From contig NZ_OLMK01000083.1 of assembly GCF_900290235.1 (NCBI RefSeq), positions 1 to 46,420 of the forward strand: a stretch of 46,420 bases of DNA. Direction: 5' to 3'. The position numbers were made by a program, and so were the translations under genes. The notes below the pieces were generated by a model. The model was not told the DNA's origin and ran no database searches. It saw only the letters and a list, made by a program, of their open reading frames with translations. Positions 1-8,274 of the stretch are shown in pieces (position 1 is the stretch's first letter; every line of letters begins with the position of its first letter). The DNA comes from Streptomyces sp. MA5143a. GTDB taxonomy: Bacteria; Actinomycetota; Actinomycetes; Streptomycetales; Streptomycetaceae.

Positions 1-32
1 GGCAGACGACGCTACTTTCGCAACGCGCCCTA
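1..32. mobile_element. Half of a palindromic MITE-like element (window edge)
   Basis: The first 32 bases, read on the minus strand, start TAGGGCGCGTTGCGAAAG and match the left half of the complete 66-bp palindrome at 30093-30158. The rest lies outside the window. It sits exactly where the quinone reductase reading frame stops, and its first three bases (TAG) are that stop codon. The match extends about seven bases into the flank (CTTCGCC) at both copies, which may reflect target choice or exchange between copies. The identity to the complete copy is seen directly; that it moved as a mobile element is inferred. Confidence 0.6.
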
Positions 33-389
33 GGCGAAGTCGAGGTTCTCCGGTATCTCGTGCAGCCGTTCGGCCTCCGTGACGGCCAGCTCGGCGTAGC
101 CGCCGGGCGCCCAGCCGAGGTGGGCGGTGACGCGCTTGCCGAGCCAGGACTCCGGGGTGCCCTCGCCGAGGGACTCGACGACCCCGGCCACCTCGCGGCC
201 GGGGATCGTGGGCAGCGACGGCGCGGGCCCCGGCCCCTGGTGTCCTTCGCGCAGGGCCGTGTCGAGCAGGTGGACGCCGGCCGCGGCGACGGCTGTGCGG
301 ACCTGGCCGGGGCCGGGCTCGGGGTCGTCGGTCTTCTCGTGGGTGAGGTTCTCGGCCGGGCCGAAGGCGTGCAGGCGGATCGCGTGCAT
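30..389 (-). pseudogene. Zinc-free quinone oxidoreductase (MDR family), truncated after the GroES-like domain
   Basis: The 119 residues match the N-terminal catalytic (GroES-like) half of NADPH:quinone oxidoreductases of the medium-chain dehydrogenase/reductase family, with PGPGQV near residue 25 and PGREVAGVV near residue 62. Family members are usually about 310-330 residues and need the downstream NADPH-binding Rossmann domain, which is absent. The frame ends in a TAG belonging to the palindromic element at 1-32, so the gene looks broken by insertion; the 3' part may continue outside the window. The start is an ATG at 389 behind a GGGGGAG ribosome binding site. A SoxR-type box lies 48 bases upstream, fitting redox-responsive control of a quinone reductase. 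The truncated protein is unlikely to be active. Confidence 0.7.
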
Positions 390-436
390 GGAGAGCTCCC
401 CCTTGGGTCTGCGCTCCGCGTGTGACCCCGGCCGTC

Positions 437-458
437 GACCTCAAGCATGCTTGAGGTC
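437..458 (-). promoter_or_regulatory. SoxR-type operator (perfect 22-bp palindrome)
   Basis: CCTCAAGCATGCTTGAGG (439-456) has the same form as the classical soxbox, CCTCAAG-N4-CTTGAGG, and the symmetry extends to 22 bp. On the minus strand it begins inside TTGACC, a good -35 element, as in MerR/SoxR-controlled promoters. I do not see a convincing -10 hexamer 19-20 bases further on. It overlaps the stop codon of the upstream FAD gene and points at the quinone reductase start 48 bases downstream. In Streptomyces, SoxR answers to redox-active quinones and controls a few oxidoreductases, including a quinone-reductase-like gene. Confidence 0.75.
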
Positions 459-1643
459 AAGGGAGTTCGGTCGGCGGCGGCCGAGGGCGAGCGAGACGGC
501 CGCGAGGGCGCTGTTGAACGACACCTCCGACAGCACGCCCGGCGCCGCGACCTGGTCGCCCGCGAGGTACACGCCGTCGCCCCGGTCCACGGCCGGCCGG
601 TCGCGCCAGCTGGTGCCGGGCAGATCCACCGCCCCCGTACGGCCGTTCGAGGTCGCCTCGCGTCGCCAGGTGACCCGGTCGCGCCAACCCGGGAACCCCA
701 GGTCCAGCAGACGCTCGCCCCGGGCCACCCCGTTCGCGCGCGACTCGTGCGGCGCGATCGGGAACTGGCCCTGGAGCAACTGCTCACCGGCCGGCGCGAG
801 CGTGCGGTCCTGCGCGGTGAAACGCTCGATCCAGCCGGGCGCGTCCAGGTCGGAGACCGCGAACGCGTCGCCCCGGCGCGTCCGCAGGGCGAGGTCGAGC
901 AGTGCGGTACGGCCGCTGGGCCAGGTCAGCGAGTCGTCGCGCAGCAGACGGCGGGCGGCGTCCAGGGAGGTGGCGACGATCACCGGGCCGGGACGGAGGC
1001 CGCGTGCGTCGTCCAGGCCGTCGATCCGGCTGAGGGTCTCCATGCGCACGCCGAGGTTCCAGGCGCGGGCCGCCATCCGGTCGATGACGCTCGCCCAGCC
1101 GCCGCGAGGGTAGTGCGCCTCCGGGGGCAGCTTCGTGGCCCGGCGCAGCCGTTCCTGCACGAACGCGGCGGACAGGGCGCCCGGGTCGTGGTGGAACACC
1201 GCGACCGCCGCGTAGTGGGCGGCGGCCCGCGCGGCCTCCTCGCCCGCCTGTTCGGTCGCCCAGGTCAGGAAGTCGACGTCGACCGGGGCGCGGCCGCCGG
1301 TCCGGCGCGGGCGCAGCAGCCTCAGCATCCCGAACGGCGGGGTGCGGCGGAGGACGCCCTTGTGGCGCAGCCGCAACCGGGACGCCTCCAGCGCCGGGAG
1401 CGGCGCGAGCGGGCCGATCAGGTCGCGGCGGCTCAGCCAGGTCCAGTGGGGGCCGCCGTTGTAGAGCGCGTGCGGTCCCTCGTTCGTCCGGTACGGGCCC
1501 TCCGCGGTCCTGGCGCGGCCGCCGAGCGTGTGGTGCGCCTCGTACACGGTGACCCGGGCGCCCGACTCGGCGGCGGTGATCGCCGCGGTGAGGCCGGCGA
1601 AACCGCCGCCGACGACCGTGAGGTGGGTGGACGTGCGCTGCAT
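441..1643 (-). CDS. FAD-dependent oxidoreductase (amine oxidase/phytoene desaturase-like)
   Basis: A 400-residue flavoprotein. The N-terminal dinucleotide-binding motif VVGGGFAGL (residues 10-18) is followed by the acidic strand end VYEA and by GGRAR, the signature of the amine oxidase/phytoene desaturase superfamily. Near residue 360 GVYLAGDQV provides the second FAD contact. The substrate cannot be told from sequence. The ATG at 1643 has GAGGGAG upstream. It lies on the same strand as the truncated quinone reductase, 51 bases apart, but the SoxR-type box in the gap suggests the second gene has its own promoter. It is divergent from the pentapeptide-repeat gene at 1793. Confidence 0.8.
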   Translation of the reverse strand: MQRTSTHLTVVGGGFAGLTAAITAAESGARVTVYEAHHTLGGRARTAEGPYRTNEGPHALYNGGPHWTWLSRRDLIGPLAPLPALEASRLRLRHKGVLRRTPPFGMLRLLRPRRTGGRAPVDVDFLTWATEQAGEEAARAAAHYAAVAVFHHDPGALSAAFVQERLRRATKLPPEAHYPRGGWASVIDRMAARAWNLGVRMETLSRIDGLDDARGLRPGPVIVATSLDAARRLLRDDSLTWPSGRTALLDLALRTRRGDAFAVSDLDAPGWIERFTAQDRTLAPAGEQLLQGQFPIAPHESRANGVARGERLLDLGFPGWRDRVTWRREATSNGRTGAVDLPGTSWRDRPAVDRGDGVYLAGDQVAAPGVLSEVSFNSALAAVSLALGRRRPNSLDLKHA

Positions 1644-1792
1644 GGTTCGGGCTCCCTCGCGTCGGTGCCGGCTGTCTGCGCGTACGACGGGGGGTGGGGG
1701 CCGGAATGTGACATGGGTGGTCGGGCGACCTGCCTCTTGTGGCGTCTTCGCAGGTCGGGGGTGTTGTCAGTGGTGGGGTGCAGGATGAGGGC

Positions 1793-2461
1793 ATGGTGCG
1801 GGCGAAGTCGGTGGTGAAGGGGGCGCGGCGACCGGAGGTGCGGTTGCCCGCGCTGGAGGCGTACGAGGGCGGAGGGCTGGAGCCGGACGGGGACTACGAC
1901 GGGCTGGAGTTCCGCGAGCGGGACCTGGCCGGGCAGGACGGCGGGGGCGCCCGGTTCATGGACTGCGCGCTCACGGGTTGCGCGCTGGACGAGACGCGGC
2001 TGCGCCGGGCCCGGCTGCTGGACTCCGTCCTCACCGGCATACGGGGGGTCGGCACGGATCTCGCCGAGGCCACCCTCCGTGACGTGGAGCTGGTGGACGC
2101 GCGGCTCGGCGGCGTGCAGTTGCACGGGGCGGTGCTGGAGCGGGTGCTGATCCGCGGCGGCAAGATCGACTATCTGAATCTGCGCGACGCGCGGCTCAAG
2201 GACGTCGTCTTCGAGGACTGCGTCCTCGTCGAGCCGGACTTCGGGGGCGCGCGGCTGGAGCGGGTCGAGTTCGTCGGGTGCGCGGTGAGGGGTGCCGACC
2301 TGAGCGGGGCGACCCTGAAGGACGTCGACCTGCGCGGCGCCGCCTCGGTGGAGATCGCCCGCGGGGTGGAGCGGCTGTCGGGGGCGGTGATCAGCCCGGC
2401 GCAGCTGATGGATCTGGCGCCGGTGCTGGCGGGGGAGATGGGGATCAGAGTGGAGGGGTGA
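1793..2461 (+). CDS. Pentapeptide repeat protein
   Basis: About 222 residues. From roughly residue 45 to 195 the protein consists of five-residue steps with a central Leu or Phe and small or polar neighbours (for example ADLSGATLKDVDL), the pattern of the pentapeptide-repeat right-handed beta-helix. No other domain is visible and there is no signal peptide, so it is probably cytoplasmic. Some family members mimic DNA and protect gyrase, but most, including this one, have no assigned role. I chose the ATG at 1793 because repeats and normal codon bias begin after it; the upstream in-frame extension from 1739 has no repeat character. Only a weak ribosome binding site (GAGG) is present. Confidence 0.8.
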   Translation: MVRAKSVVKGARRPEVRLPALEAYEGGGLEPDGDYDGLEFRERDLAGQDGGGARFMDCALTGCALDETRLRRARLLDSVLTGIRGVGTDLAEATLRDVELVDARLGGVQLHGAVLERVLIRGGKIDYLNLRDARLKDVVFEDCVLVEPDFGGARLERVEFVGCAVRGADLSGATLKDVDLRGAASVEIARGVERLSGAVISPAQLMDLAPVLAGEMGIRVEG

Positions 2462-2500
2462 GGGGCCCCGGCCCAGGGCCTGTCGGCCTTCGTGCGGGCC

Positions 2501-3001
2501 TCAGCCGAGCCGGGGGAAGCGGGCCTGGAGGGTCCAGATCGCCGGGTTGTCGGCGAGGTCCTCGTGCAGGTCGCACAGGTCGGCGACGAGGTCGTGCAGG
2601 AAGTCCCGTGCCTCTCGGCGGAGTTCGGTGTGGGAGAAGGTGAGCGGGGGTTCCTCGGCCGGCATCCAGTCGGACTCGATGTCCACCCAGCCGAAGCGGC
2701 GCTCGAAGAGCATGCGGTCGGTCGACTCGGTGAAGTCCAGCTCCGCGTGCTGCGGCCGGGAGGCGCGGGAGCCCGCGGGGTCCCGGTCCAGCTGCTCGAC
2801 GATGTCGCAGAGCGCCCACGCGAAGTCCAGTACCGGCACCCATCCCCAGGCTGTGGACAGCTCCCGGTCCTCCTTGGTGTCGGCGAGGTACACGTCACCG
2901 CAGAAGAGGTCGTGCCGCAGCGCGTAGACGTCGGCGCGGCGGTAGTCCGTCTGCGGCGGGTCCGGGAAGCGGTTGGAGAGGGCGTAGCCGATGTCGAGCA
3001 C
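2501..3001 (-). CDS. Conserved hypothetical protein
   Basis: 166 residues, acidic and rich in Trp and Asp, with no signal peptide or membrane segment. I do not recognise the family with confidence; the all-helical character and WVDIESDW and ARDFLHDLVADL stretches recall small Streptomyces proteins of unknown function. It starts with GTG at 3001 and is divergent from the M1 peptidase gene, with only about 38 bases between the start codons, so the two must share a very compact promoter region. It converges with the pentapeptide-repeat gene (39-base gap). Confidence 0.6.
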   Translation of the reverse strand: MLDIGYALSNRFPDPPQTDYRRADVYALRHDLFCGDVYLADTKEDRELSTAWGWVPVLDFAWALCDIVEQLDRDPAGSRASRPQHAELDFTESTDRMLFERRFGWVDIESDWMPAEEPPLTFSHTELRREARDFLHDLVADLCDLHEDLADNPAIWTLQARFPRLG

Positions 3002-3039
3002 GTAGGCGATGGTGTCATGTCCCCCCTAGGATCTTGGAC

Positions 3040-4506
3040 GTGTCCCGATCCGTACCGGCTGTCCCGGCCGCGCTGCTCGCCGCAGCCCTGACGTTCACCC
3101 TCACCTCCTGCACGGACGAGGGGGCGGGATCCGGCACCGGCGGCACACGCGGTGCGGCCGGCCTGGGGGACCCGTACTTCCCGAAGCTCGGCAACGGCGG
3201 CTACGACGTCACGCACTACGCCCTGACCCTCGACGTCGACATCGAGCGGGGCAAGGACCGCGACGACCACGAGGACCACGTCGACGGGAAGGCCGTCGTC
3301 ACGGCGCGGGCGAAGCAGGACCTCAGCGCGTTCGACCTGGACCTGAAGGGCATGGACGTCGAGTCCGTGACCGTCGACGGCACCGAGGCCCGGTGGAAGC
3401 GGAAGGGCCAGGAGCTGATCGTCCGGCCGGCGCACGCGCTGGAGAAGGGGAGGACGTTCCGTACGACGGTGCGTTACGTGGGCGAGCCGCGCACGATCAC
3501 CGACCCGGACGGCTCGCACGAGGGCTGGCTGCCGACGGCCGACGGGGCGCTCGCGCTCGGCGAACCGACGGGCTCGATGGCCTGGTTCCCCGGCAACCAC
3601 CACCCCTCCGACAAGGCGACGTACGACATCACCGTCACCGTCCCGCAGCGCCTCCAGGCCGTCTCCAACGGGGAGTTGCGCCGCGAGTCGACGAAGGACG
3701 GCCGTACGACGTTCGCCTGGCGCTCGGCCGAGCCGATGGCGAGCTATCTCGCCGCGCTCGCGATCGGCTCGTACGAGATCCGCCGCCCCACGGTCGGCGG
3801 GAAGAAGCCGCCGGTGTACATAGCCGTGGACCCGGAGGAGGCCGAGGGCAGCCGCGAGGTCCTCGACGACATCCCCGGCATCATCGACTGGGCGGAAATC
3901 AACTTCGGCCCGTACCCCTTCTCCTCCACCGGCGCGATCGTCGAGCGGGAGGAGGACGTGGAGTACGCGCTGGAGACCCAGAACCGCCCGGTCGTCCCCG
4001 GCGCCCCCGACACCGGCCTGCTCGTCCACGAGCTGGCCCACCAGTGGTACGGCAACTCCGTCACGCCGAAGAGCTGGCGGGACATGTGGCTCAACGAGGG
4101 CTTCGCCACGTACGCGGAGTGGCTGTGGCAGGAGGACCACGGGGGCGACAGCGCCCAGGAGAACTTCGACGCGCTCTGGGAGGGCGACTACTTCGACACC
4201 GCCGAGGCCGACGAAGGGGTCTGGGCGTTCCCTCCCGCGGAGCCGCCGAGCGCCGAGCACATCTCCGACAGCCCCGTCTACGAGCGCGCGGCCATGGTCC
4301 TGCACAAGATCCGTCAGGCCATCGGCGACGACGCCTTCTTCGACCTCCTCAAGGGCTGGGCCACGGCCCGCCGCCACGGCAACGCGAGCACGGCGGACTT
4401 CACCGCGTACGCCGAGAAGCACGCGGAGAAGACGGCACCCGAGGCCGACCTGGAGCCGATCTGGGAGGAGTGGCTGTACGGGGAGGGCAAGCCGAAGAAG
4501 GCGTGA
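3040..4506 (+). CDS. M1-family metallopeptidase, lipoprotein
   Basis: A 488-residue secreted zinc aminopeptidase. The zinc site HELAH is at residues 330-334, followed after 18 residues by the third ligand Glu353 in NEGFATYAE, exactly the HEXXH-X18-E spacing of gluzincins. The exopeptidase GXMEN motif is degenerate here (EYALETQN near 312), so substrate range is uncertain. The N-terminus has a hydrophobic segment ending in LTSC, a lipobox, so the mature protein is probably tethered to the outer face of the membrane. The GTG at 3040 has AGGA eight bases upstream; a TTG at 3034 would be too close to it. Divergent from the 2501-3001 gene. Confidence 0.85.
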   Translation: MSRSVPAVPAALLAAALTFTLTSCTDEGAGSGTGGTRGAAGLGDPYFPKLGNGGYDVTHYALTLDVDIERGKDRDDHEDHVDGKAVVTARAKQDLSAFDLDLKGMDVESVTVDGTEARWKRKGQELIVRPAHALEKGRTFRTTVRYVGEPRTITDPDGSHEGWLPTADGALALGEPTGSMAWFPGNHHPSDKATYDITVTVPQRLQAVSNGELRRESTKDGRTTFAWRSAEPMASYLAALAIGSYEIRRPTVGGKKPPVYIAVDPEEAEGSREVLDDIPGIIDWAEINFGPYPFSSTGAIVEREEDVEYALETQNRPVVPGAPDTGLLVHELAHQWYGNSVTPKSWRDMWLNEGFATYAEWLWQEDHGGDSAQENFDALWEGDYFDTAEADEGVWAFPPAEPPSAEHISDSPVYERAAMVLHKIRQAIGDDAFFDLLKGWATARRHGNASTADFTAYAEKHAEKTAPEADLEPIWEEWLYGEGKPKKA

Positions 4507-4579
4507 GGGCCGGGGGCGGCAGTCGGCGGCCGGGGCCGGGCGCTTGGGTGGGGACGGACCGGATGCGCCGGGACAGGGG

Positions 4580-5155
4580 CTACGCGGGTGGCGTGGCGCC
4601 CTCGGGGGCGAGGGGTTTGCGCAGGACCGTGCAGGGACGGCCGCGTTGGCGGTCGGCCCGGTGGGCGATGATCTCGTAGCCCAGGGAGGTCCAGAAGGCG
4701 AGGGCGCCGGGGTTGTTGTCGAGTGCGGCGAGGCGTACGGCGGTTCGGCCGGCCTGTCGGAGCCGTGTCTCGACAAGTGCCGCCAACCGGCGTCCGTGGC
4801 CCCGTCGTTGCGCCCCCGCGTCGATGAGCAGGAGCCCGATCCACGGGTCGGGATCGGCGGGGTCGGGGTGGTGGGCGAGGGTGATGACGATGCCGACGAG
4901 GGGCGGGGTGCCGTCGCGGTGGCCCGCGCTGTCGGGAGCGGCGTCGCGGGCGAGGAGGATCTCCACGTCCGGGTTGGCCAGCTCCAGGGCCAGGGCCGCT
5001 TCCACCTGCTCGGGGCGGATGTCGTCGGGGTCCGGGAAGTCGCCGCTGAGGGTGTAGAAGGCTCGGTTGGAGGCGTGCAGGGCGGTGAGTTCGGCGAGGA
5101 GGCGGCCGGGGATGGTCCCGTCCTCGGCGGTGCGGAGGGTCTCGAGCAGCAACAT
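4580..5155 (-). CDS. GNAT-family N-acetyltransferase
   Basis: 191 residues. The acetyl-CoA pyrophosphate-binding loop QRRGHGRRL lies at residues 116-124, followed by a helix and then NNPGALAFWTSLGYE, the typical last strand and helix of the Gcn5-related fold. An N-terminal extension of about 60 residues is not recognisable. The substrate is unknown. It converges with the M1 peptidase gene, with a 73-base gap. The start is an ATG at 5155. Confidence 0.8.
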   Translation of the reverse strand: MLLLETLRTAEDGTIPGRLLAELTALHASNRAFYTLSGDFPDPDDIRPEQVEAALALELANPDVEILLARDAAPDSAGHRDGTPPLVGIVITLAHHPDPADPDPWIGLLLIDAGAQRRGHGRRLAALVETRLRQAGRTAVRLAALDNNPGALAFWTSLGYEIIAHRADRQRGRPCTVLRKPLAPEGATPPA

Positions 5156-5491
5156 GCCCGCACGTTATCGACGAGGTCGGACATCGGCCCGCGGAGCGGA
5201 GCCGCCGGGCCACCGACACAGGCGGAGACCCCCAGCTCACGGCCGCCTACAGTGCGTGCGGAGGCCGGGAGACCGAGGAGGCGTGCGGAACAGCGCGTGC
5301 GCGTGCACAAGGTGCGGCTGGGCGGCGAGGAGATCCGGGTGGTCCGGCCATGACCGGGCGCCCGCGCCCGCCGTGGCGTCCCCGGCCAACCGCACATCCA
5401 GTACGCGGGGGAGTGGCGCGTGTGACGCCGAAGGCCCCGCACGACGGTGAGGTCGGGCGAGGCCTTCGCGGGGTGGCTCTCAGGCGGAACG
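5156..5491. other. Intergenic stretch with a coding-like remnant
   Basis: 336 bases lie between the GNAT start and the TerD stop. A plus-strand frame from GTG 5252 to 5353 would encode 33 residues ending KVRLGGEEIRVV plus RP, which looks coding-like but has no clear ribosome binding site; it may be a gene remnant. A candidate TerD terminator lies at 5429-5468. Nothing else was recognised. Confidence 0.3.
5429..5468 (-). terminator. Candidate terminator downstream of terD-like gene
   Basis: CGAAGGCC (5429-5436) pairs with GGCCTTCG (5461-5468) across a 24-base loop, 24 bases beyond the TerD stop. There is no T-run, and the loop is long, so this is only a moderate candidate. Confidence 0.35.
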
Positions 5492-6067
5492 TCAGACGTT
5501 GACGCCGAAGTCCTGGGCGATGCCGACGAGGCCGGAGGCGTAGCCCTGGCCGACGGCGCGGAACTTCCACTCGGCGCCGTTGCGGTAGAGCTCGCCGAAG
5601 ACCATGGCGGTCTCGGTGGCCGCGTCCTCGGACAGGTCGTAGCGGGCGATCTCGGCGCCGCCGGCCTGGTTGATGATGCGGATGTAGGCGTTGCGGACCT
5701 GGCCGAAGTTCTGCGAGCGGTTCTCCGCGTCGTAGATCGAGACCGGGAAGACGATCTTGTCGATGTCGGCGGGGAGGCCCGCCAGGTTGACGTTGATCGC
5801 CTCGTCGTCGCCCGCGCCCTCGCCCGTGCGGTTGTCGCCGGTGTGGACGATGGTCTGGTCCGGGGTCTGCTTGTTGTTGAAGAAGACGAAGTGGGCGTCC
5901 GAATACACCTTGCCCTGGGTGTTGACCGCGATGGCCGAGGCGTCCAGGTCGAAGTCGGTGCCCGTGGTGGTGCGGACGTCCCAGCCGAGGCCCACGGTGA
6001 CGGCGGTCAGGCCCGGAGCCTCCTTGGTGAGCGAGACGTTGCCACCCTTGGACAGGCTTACAGCCAT
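5492..6067 (-). CDS. terD: TerD-family calcium-binding stress protein
   Basis: 191 residues, the full usual length of TerD/TerE proteins. The calcium-binding core DFDLDASA is at residues 38-45 and GAGDDEAINVNL at 84-95, both diagnostic; the C-terminus GEWKF-like region (GAEWKFRAVGQGY) also matches. TerD proteins belong to the tellurite/phage/stress ter systems; in Streptomyces several stand-alone copies occur and affect development and calcium handling rather than tellurite resistance alone. It stands alone here, without TerB/TerC partners. The ATG at 6067 follows a GGAAGG ribosome binding site. Symbol by family; the exact paralogue is uncertain. Confidence 0.9.
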   Translation of the reverse strand: MAVSLSKGGNVSLTKEAPGLTAVTVGLGWDVRTTTGTDFDLDASAIAVNTQGKVYSDAHFVFFNNKQTPDQTIVHTGDNRTGEGAGDDEAINVNLAGLPADIDKIVFPVSIYDAENRSQNFGQVRNAYIRIINQAGGAEIARYDLSEDAATETAMVFGELYRNGAEWKFRAVGQGYASGLVGIAQDFGVNV

Positions 6068-6262
6068 GGTTGGGAGTCCTTCCCTCGTTGCGTACGTGCC
6101 TTACGGGCTTCGTGCCGGGGACGAAGCTACCTGTACCCCTATGAACGCAGGGAGGGGCGCCAGAGGTTCCTGGCGTTTTTACTTTCTTTACCCGGGGCGG
6201 GCGGGGAAGAGGTGGGCGGAAAAGAGGGTGACGGCGGGGCCGGGCTCGGTGACCATGGGGGT

Positions 6263-6724
6263 ATGTCCGCTCCTTCCCGGGGGCCGGGGAGCCCGCTCTC
6301 CCGAGGCCTCACCATCCGTGGCTCCGTCTCCGTTCCCGAGGCCGAGCTGATGTGGCGTTTCTCCCGGTCCTCCGGTCCCGGTGGACAGCACGTCAACACC
6401 AGTGACTCCCAGGTCGAGCTGCGGTTCGACGTCGCCAACACCGAGGCGCTGCCCGAGGTGTGGAAGCGCCGCGCCCTGGAGCGGCTCGCCGGGCGGCTCG
6501 TCGACGGGGTCGTCAGCGTTCGGTCCTCCGAGCACCGTTCACAGTGGCGAAACCGGGAGACCGCCGCGGTGCGCCTGGCGGCGCTGCTCGCGGAGGCCAC
6601 CGCCCCGCCGCCGAAGCCGCGTCGGCCGACGCGTATCCCGAAGGGGATCAACGAGCGGCGGCTGAGGGAGAAGAAGCAGCGGTCCGAGACCAAGCGGGGC
6701 AGGACCGGGCGGGATTGGGGTTAG
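6263..6724 (+). CDS. arfB: Alternative ribosome-rescue factor ArfB (peptidyl-tRNA hydrolase domain)
   Basis: 153 residues. The GGQ motif (residues 40-42, in SGPGGQHVN) is the catalytic loop of class I release factors, here without codon-recognition domains. The strongly basic C-terminal tail (RLREKKQRSETKRGR) is what ArfB/YaeJ inserts in the empty mRNA channel of stalled ribosomes. Length and order fit ArfB. I start at the ATG at 6263 because the family N-terminus (ITIRGSVSVPEAEL-like) begins shortly after it and upstream in-frame sequence lacks homology. The gene is divergent from terD and ends at a perfect hairpin. Confidence 0.88.
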   Translation: MSAPSRGPGSPLSRGLTIRGSVSVPEAELMWRFSRSSGPGGQHVNTSDSQVELRFDVANTEALPEVWKRRALERLAGRLVDGVVSVRSSEHRSQWRNRETAAVRLAALLAEATAPPPKPRRPTRIPKGINERRLREKKQRSETKRGRTGRDWG

Positions 6725-6751
6725 GGCCCTTCTGATCGTCAGAAGGGCCCT
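6723..6751 (+). terminator. Terminator of arfB
   Basis: A perfect 13-bp stem (AGGGCCCTTCTGA and its complement) with a TCG loop begins within the stop codon of arfB. No T-run follows, which is usual for Streptomyces. Confidence 0.8.
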
Positions 6752-7293
6752 GGAGCCCGCCTTCGGGACCGCGTCGCGCTTGGCGCGTGCGGTGTTTATG
6801 AGTGCTGTCCTGACCGGCTGTTTTTCGCGTTCTGATGTGCGATTCGGTCTTGTCGGGGTCGCGGGCGTGATCCGTTATGGCCGGGGCGGGGGAATGGCGG
6901 TGATCCGGGCGGCGAGGTGCTGTCGATGAGCGCCGCCGAATTTCCCGGTCGTGCGTCGCGTCGTGCCCGGAACATTTTCGGTCGCCGCCTACCGAATGCT
7001 CGGTTCGTTCGTGGGGGCGGGGTGATCGGGGTGGGAGAGGCGTGAAGGCCGCTTGGCCGAAACCGCGCGGTGCGGTGGGGGCCGTGGGGTGGAGGTGGGC
7101 GGCGGCGGGTGGCTGGCCGGCTGCGGGTTCGTCGTGGCTGGTCGCGCGGTTCCCCGCGCCCCTGACTGGGGCCTGCTCCCCCGAGTCCCGAGTCCCGAGT
7201 CCCGAGCTCCCGCGCCCGTCGGCTGGGGGCTGCGCCCCCGAGCCTTCGAGGCCGACACCACTCTTTGCTGTCTGCGGAGGGGAACGACATCCC
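6752..7293. other. Intergenic region with copy of the dispersed GC-rich repeat
   Basis: The region between arfB and the flavin reductase gene is 542 bases long. The first part (6790-7040) is comparatively AT-rich with no recognised gene. Bases 7128-7245 hold a member of the GCGCGGTTCCCCGCGCCCCT family also seen near 13.8, 16.4, 17.6, 19.3 and 37.0 kb. Within it, at 7190-7216, a seven-base CGAGTCC unit is repeated three times in tandem. Long frames here lack Streptomyces codon bias and were not called. Confidence 0.5.
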
Positions 7294-7926
7294 TCAGCCC
7301 AACTGGCGGTACCTGCCGCGGAAGTAGGTCAGGGGGCCGCCCTCCGTGCCCCGGACCGACGCTTCCAGGACGCGGCCGATGACCAGGGTGTGGTCGCCGG
7401 CCGGTACGCGTTGCTCGGTGCGGCATTCGAGCGTGGCGAGGGCGTCCGTGATCAGGGGCGCGGCGGTCAGGGGGCCGGGGGTGTGGGGGACGGACTCGAA
7501 GAGCAGGCGGTCGCTCACGCGGCCCTTCATGGCGAAGCGGCCCGCGATGGTGCGCTGGTGCTCCGAGAGCAGGGAGACGGCCCAGAGCGGCTGCTCGGCG
7601 AGGAGGTCGTCCATCCGGGAGCCCTCGCGGAGGCTGACCAGGACGAGGGGCGGGTCGAGGGACACCGACATGAACGACGTGGCCGTCATGCCGACGTCCT
7701 CGCCGCGCGGCCCCTCGGGGTCCGGCTGCGCCTCGTGCGCCGTCACCAGGACCACACCCGCCGCCAGCCGGGACATCACCGCACGGAACTCGTCTTCGCT
7801 CACCCCCTCAGGATGCCCGTCGGGGAGGGGAGGGTGAGCCTCAGGGGGCGTACGGGGAGGCCATGTCGCCGGGGGCGCGGACGGGGGCGGTGCGGGGGAG
7901 GCCGGGGTGGCTGGGGGCTTCGACAC
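7294..7926 (-). CDS. Flavin reductase-like domain protein
   Basis: Up to 210 residues. From about residue 42 the sequence matches the FMN-binding split-barrel flavin reductase domain: MSRLAAGVVLVTA, then MTATSFMSVSLDPPLVLVSL, and GRYRQL at the end. These enzymes reduce FMN or FAD with NAD(P)H, or serve as reductase components of two-component monooxygenases; no monooxygenase is adjacent. The first 40 residues are proline-rich and unlike the family, so translation may really begin at GTG 7803 (residue 42), which would give a 169-residue protein. Upstream lies a 106-bp inverted-repeat element. Confidence 0.75.
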   Translation of the reverse strand: MSKPPATPASPAPPPSAPPATWPPRTPPEAHPPLPDGHPEGVSEDEFRAVMSRLAAGVVLVTAHEAQPDPEGPRGEDVGMTATSFMSVSLDPPLVLVSLREGSRMDDLLAEQPLWAVSLLSEHQRTIAGRFAMKGRVSDRLLFESVPHTPGPLTAAPLITDALATLECRTEQRVPAGDHTLVIGRVLEASVRGTEGGPLTYFRGRYRQLG

Positions 7927-7994
7927 GTCCGCACGCTAGTCCGTGCCACCCTGCCGCCACATCCGGCCGGAGATCCACCTTCGGCCCGACCTGC

Positions 7995-8100
7995 GACCTA
8001 GGGCCTGTCGTTTGGATCACGCCGGGGCCGCGGGGCTCACCGGCAGCCATTGGTGGCCGTAGCCCGAGGTCCGCATGATCCAAACGACAGACCCCAGGTC
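7995..8100. mobile_element. 106-bp miniature inverted-repeat element
   Basis: The left end (7995-8019) and the right end (8076-8100, read in reverse) are 25-bp inverted repeats with three mismatches, sharing the block CTGTCGTTTGGATCA. The internal 56 bases are GC-rich and non-coding. The size, terminal repeats and lack of a gene are those of a MITE. I recall the GGCCTGTCGTTTGGATCA block as common in Streptomyces genomes, but could not check. The parent transposon is not in the window. Confidence 0.65.
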
Positions 8101-8274
8101 GTGTCCGTCGGCCCCGGCTCGGCCCCGTGTGCTCGGCGGTGGCTCAAAAGAGTTCGTCTACCCCGTCATCGCACTCGGTCATCACCGCTCACAGGGCCTA
8201 CACAGAGTCCTGAATTCTGTTCAGGAAGCGCACGGGGAAAACGCATAAACTCCACTCAATTGCTCATGTTCTGT

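Noticed and set aside
2170..5442. Very long minus-strand open frame (about 1090 codons)
   Set aside because: It overlaps three well-supported genes, has no domain, and is proline/arginine-rich as expected for a shadow frame in GC-rich DNA.
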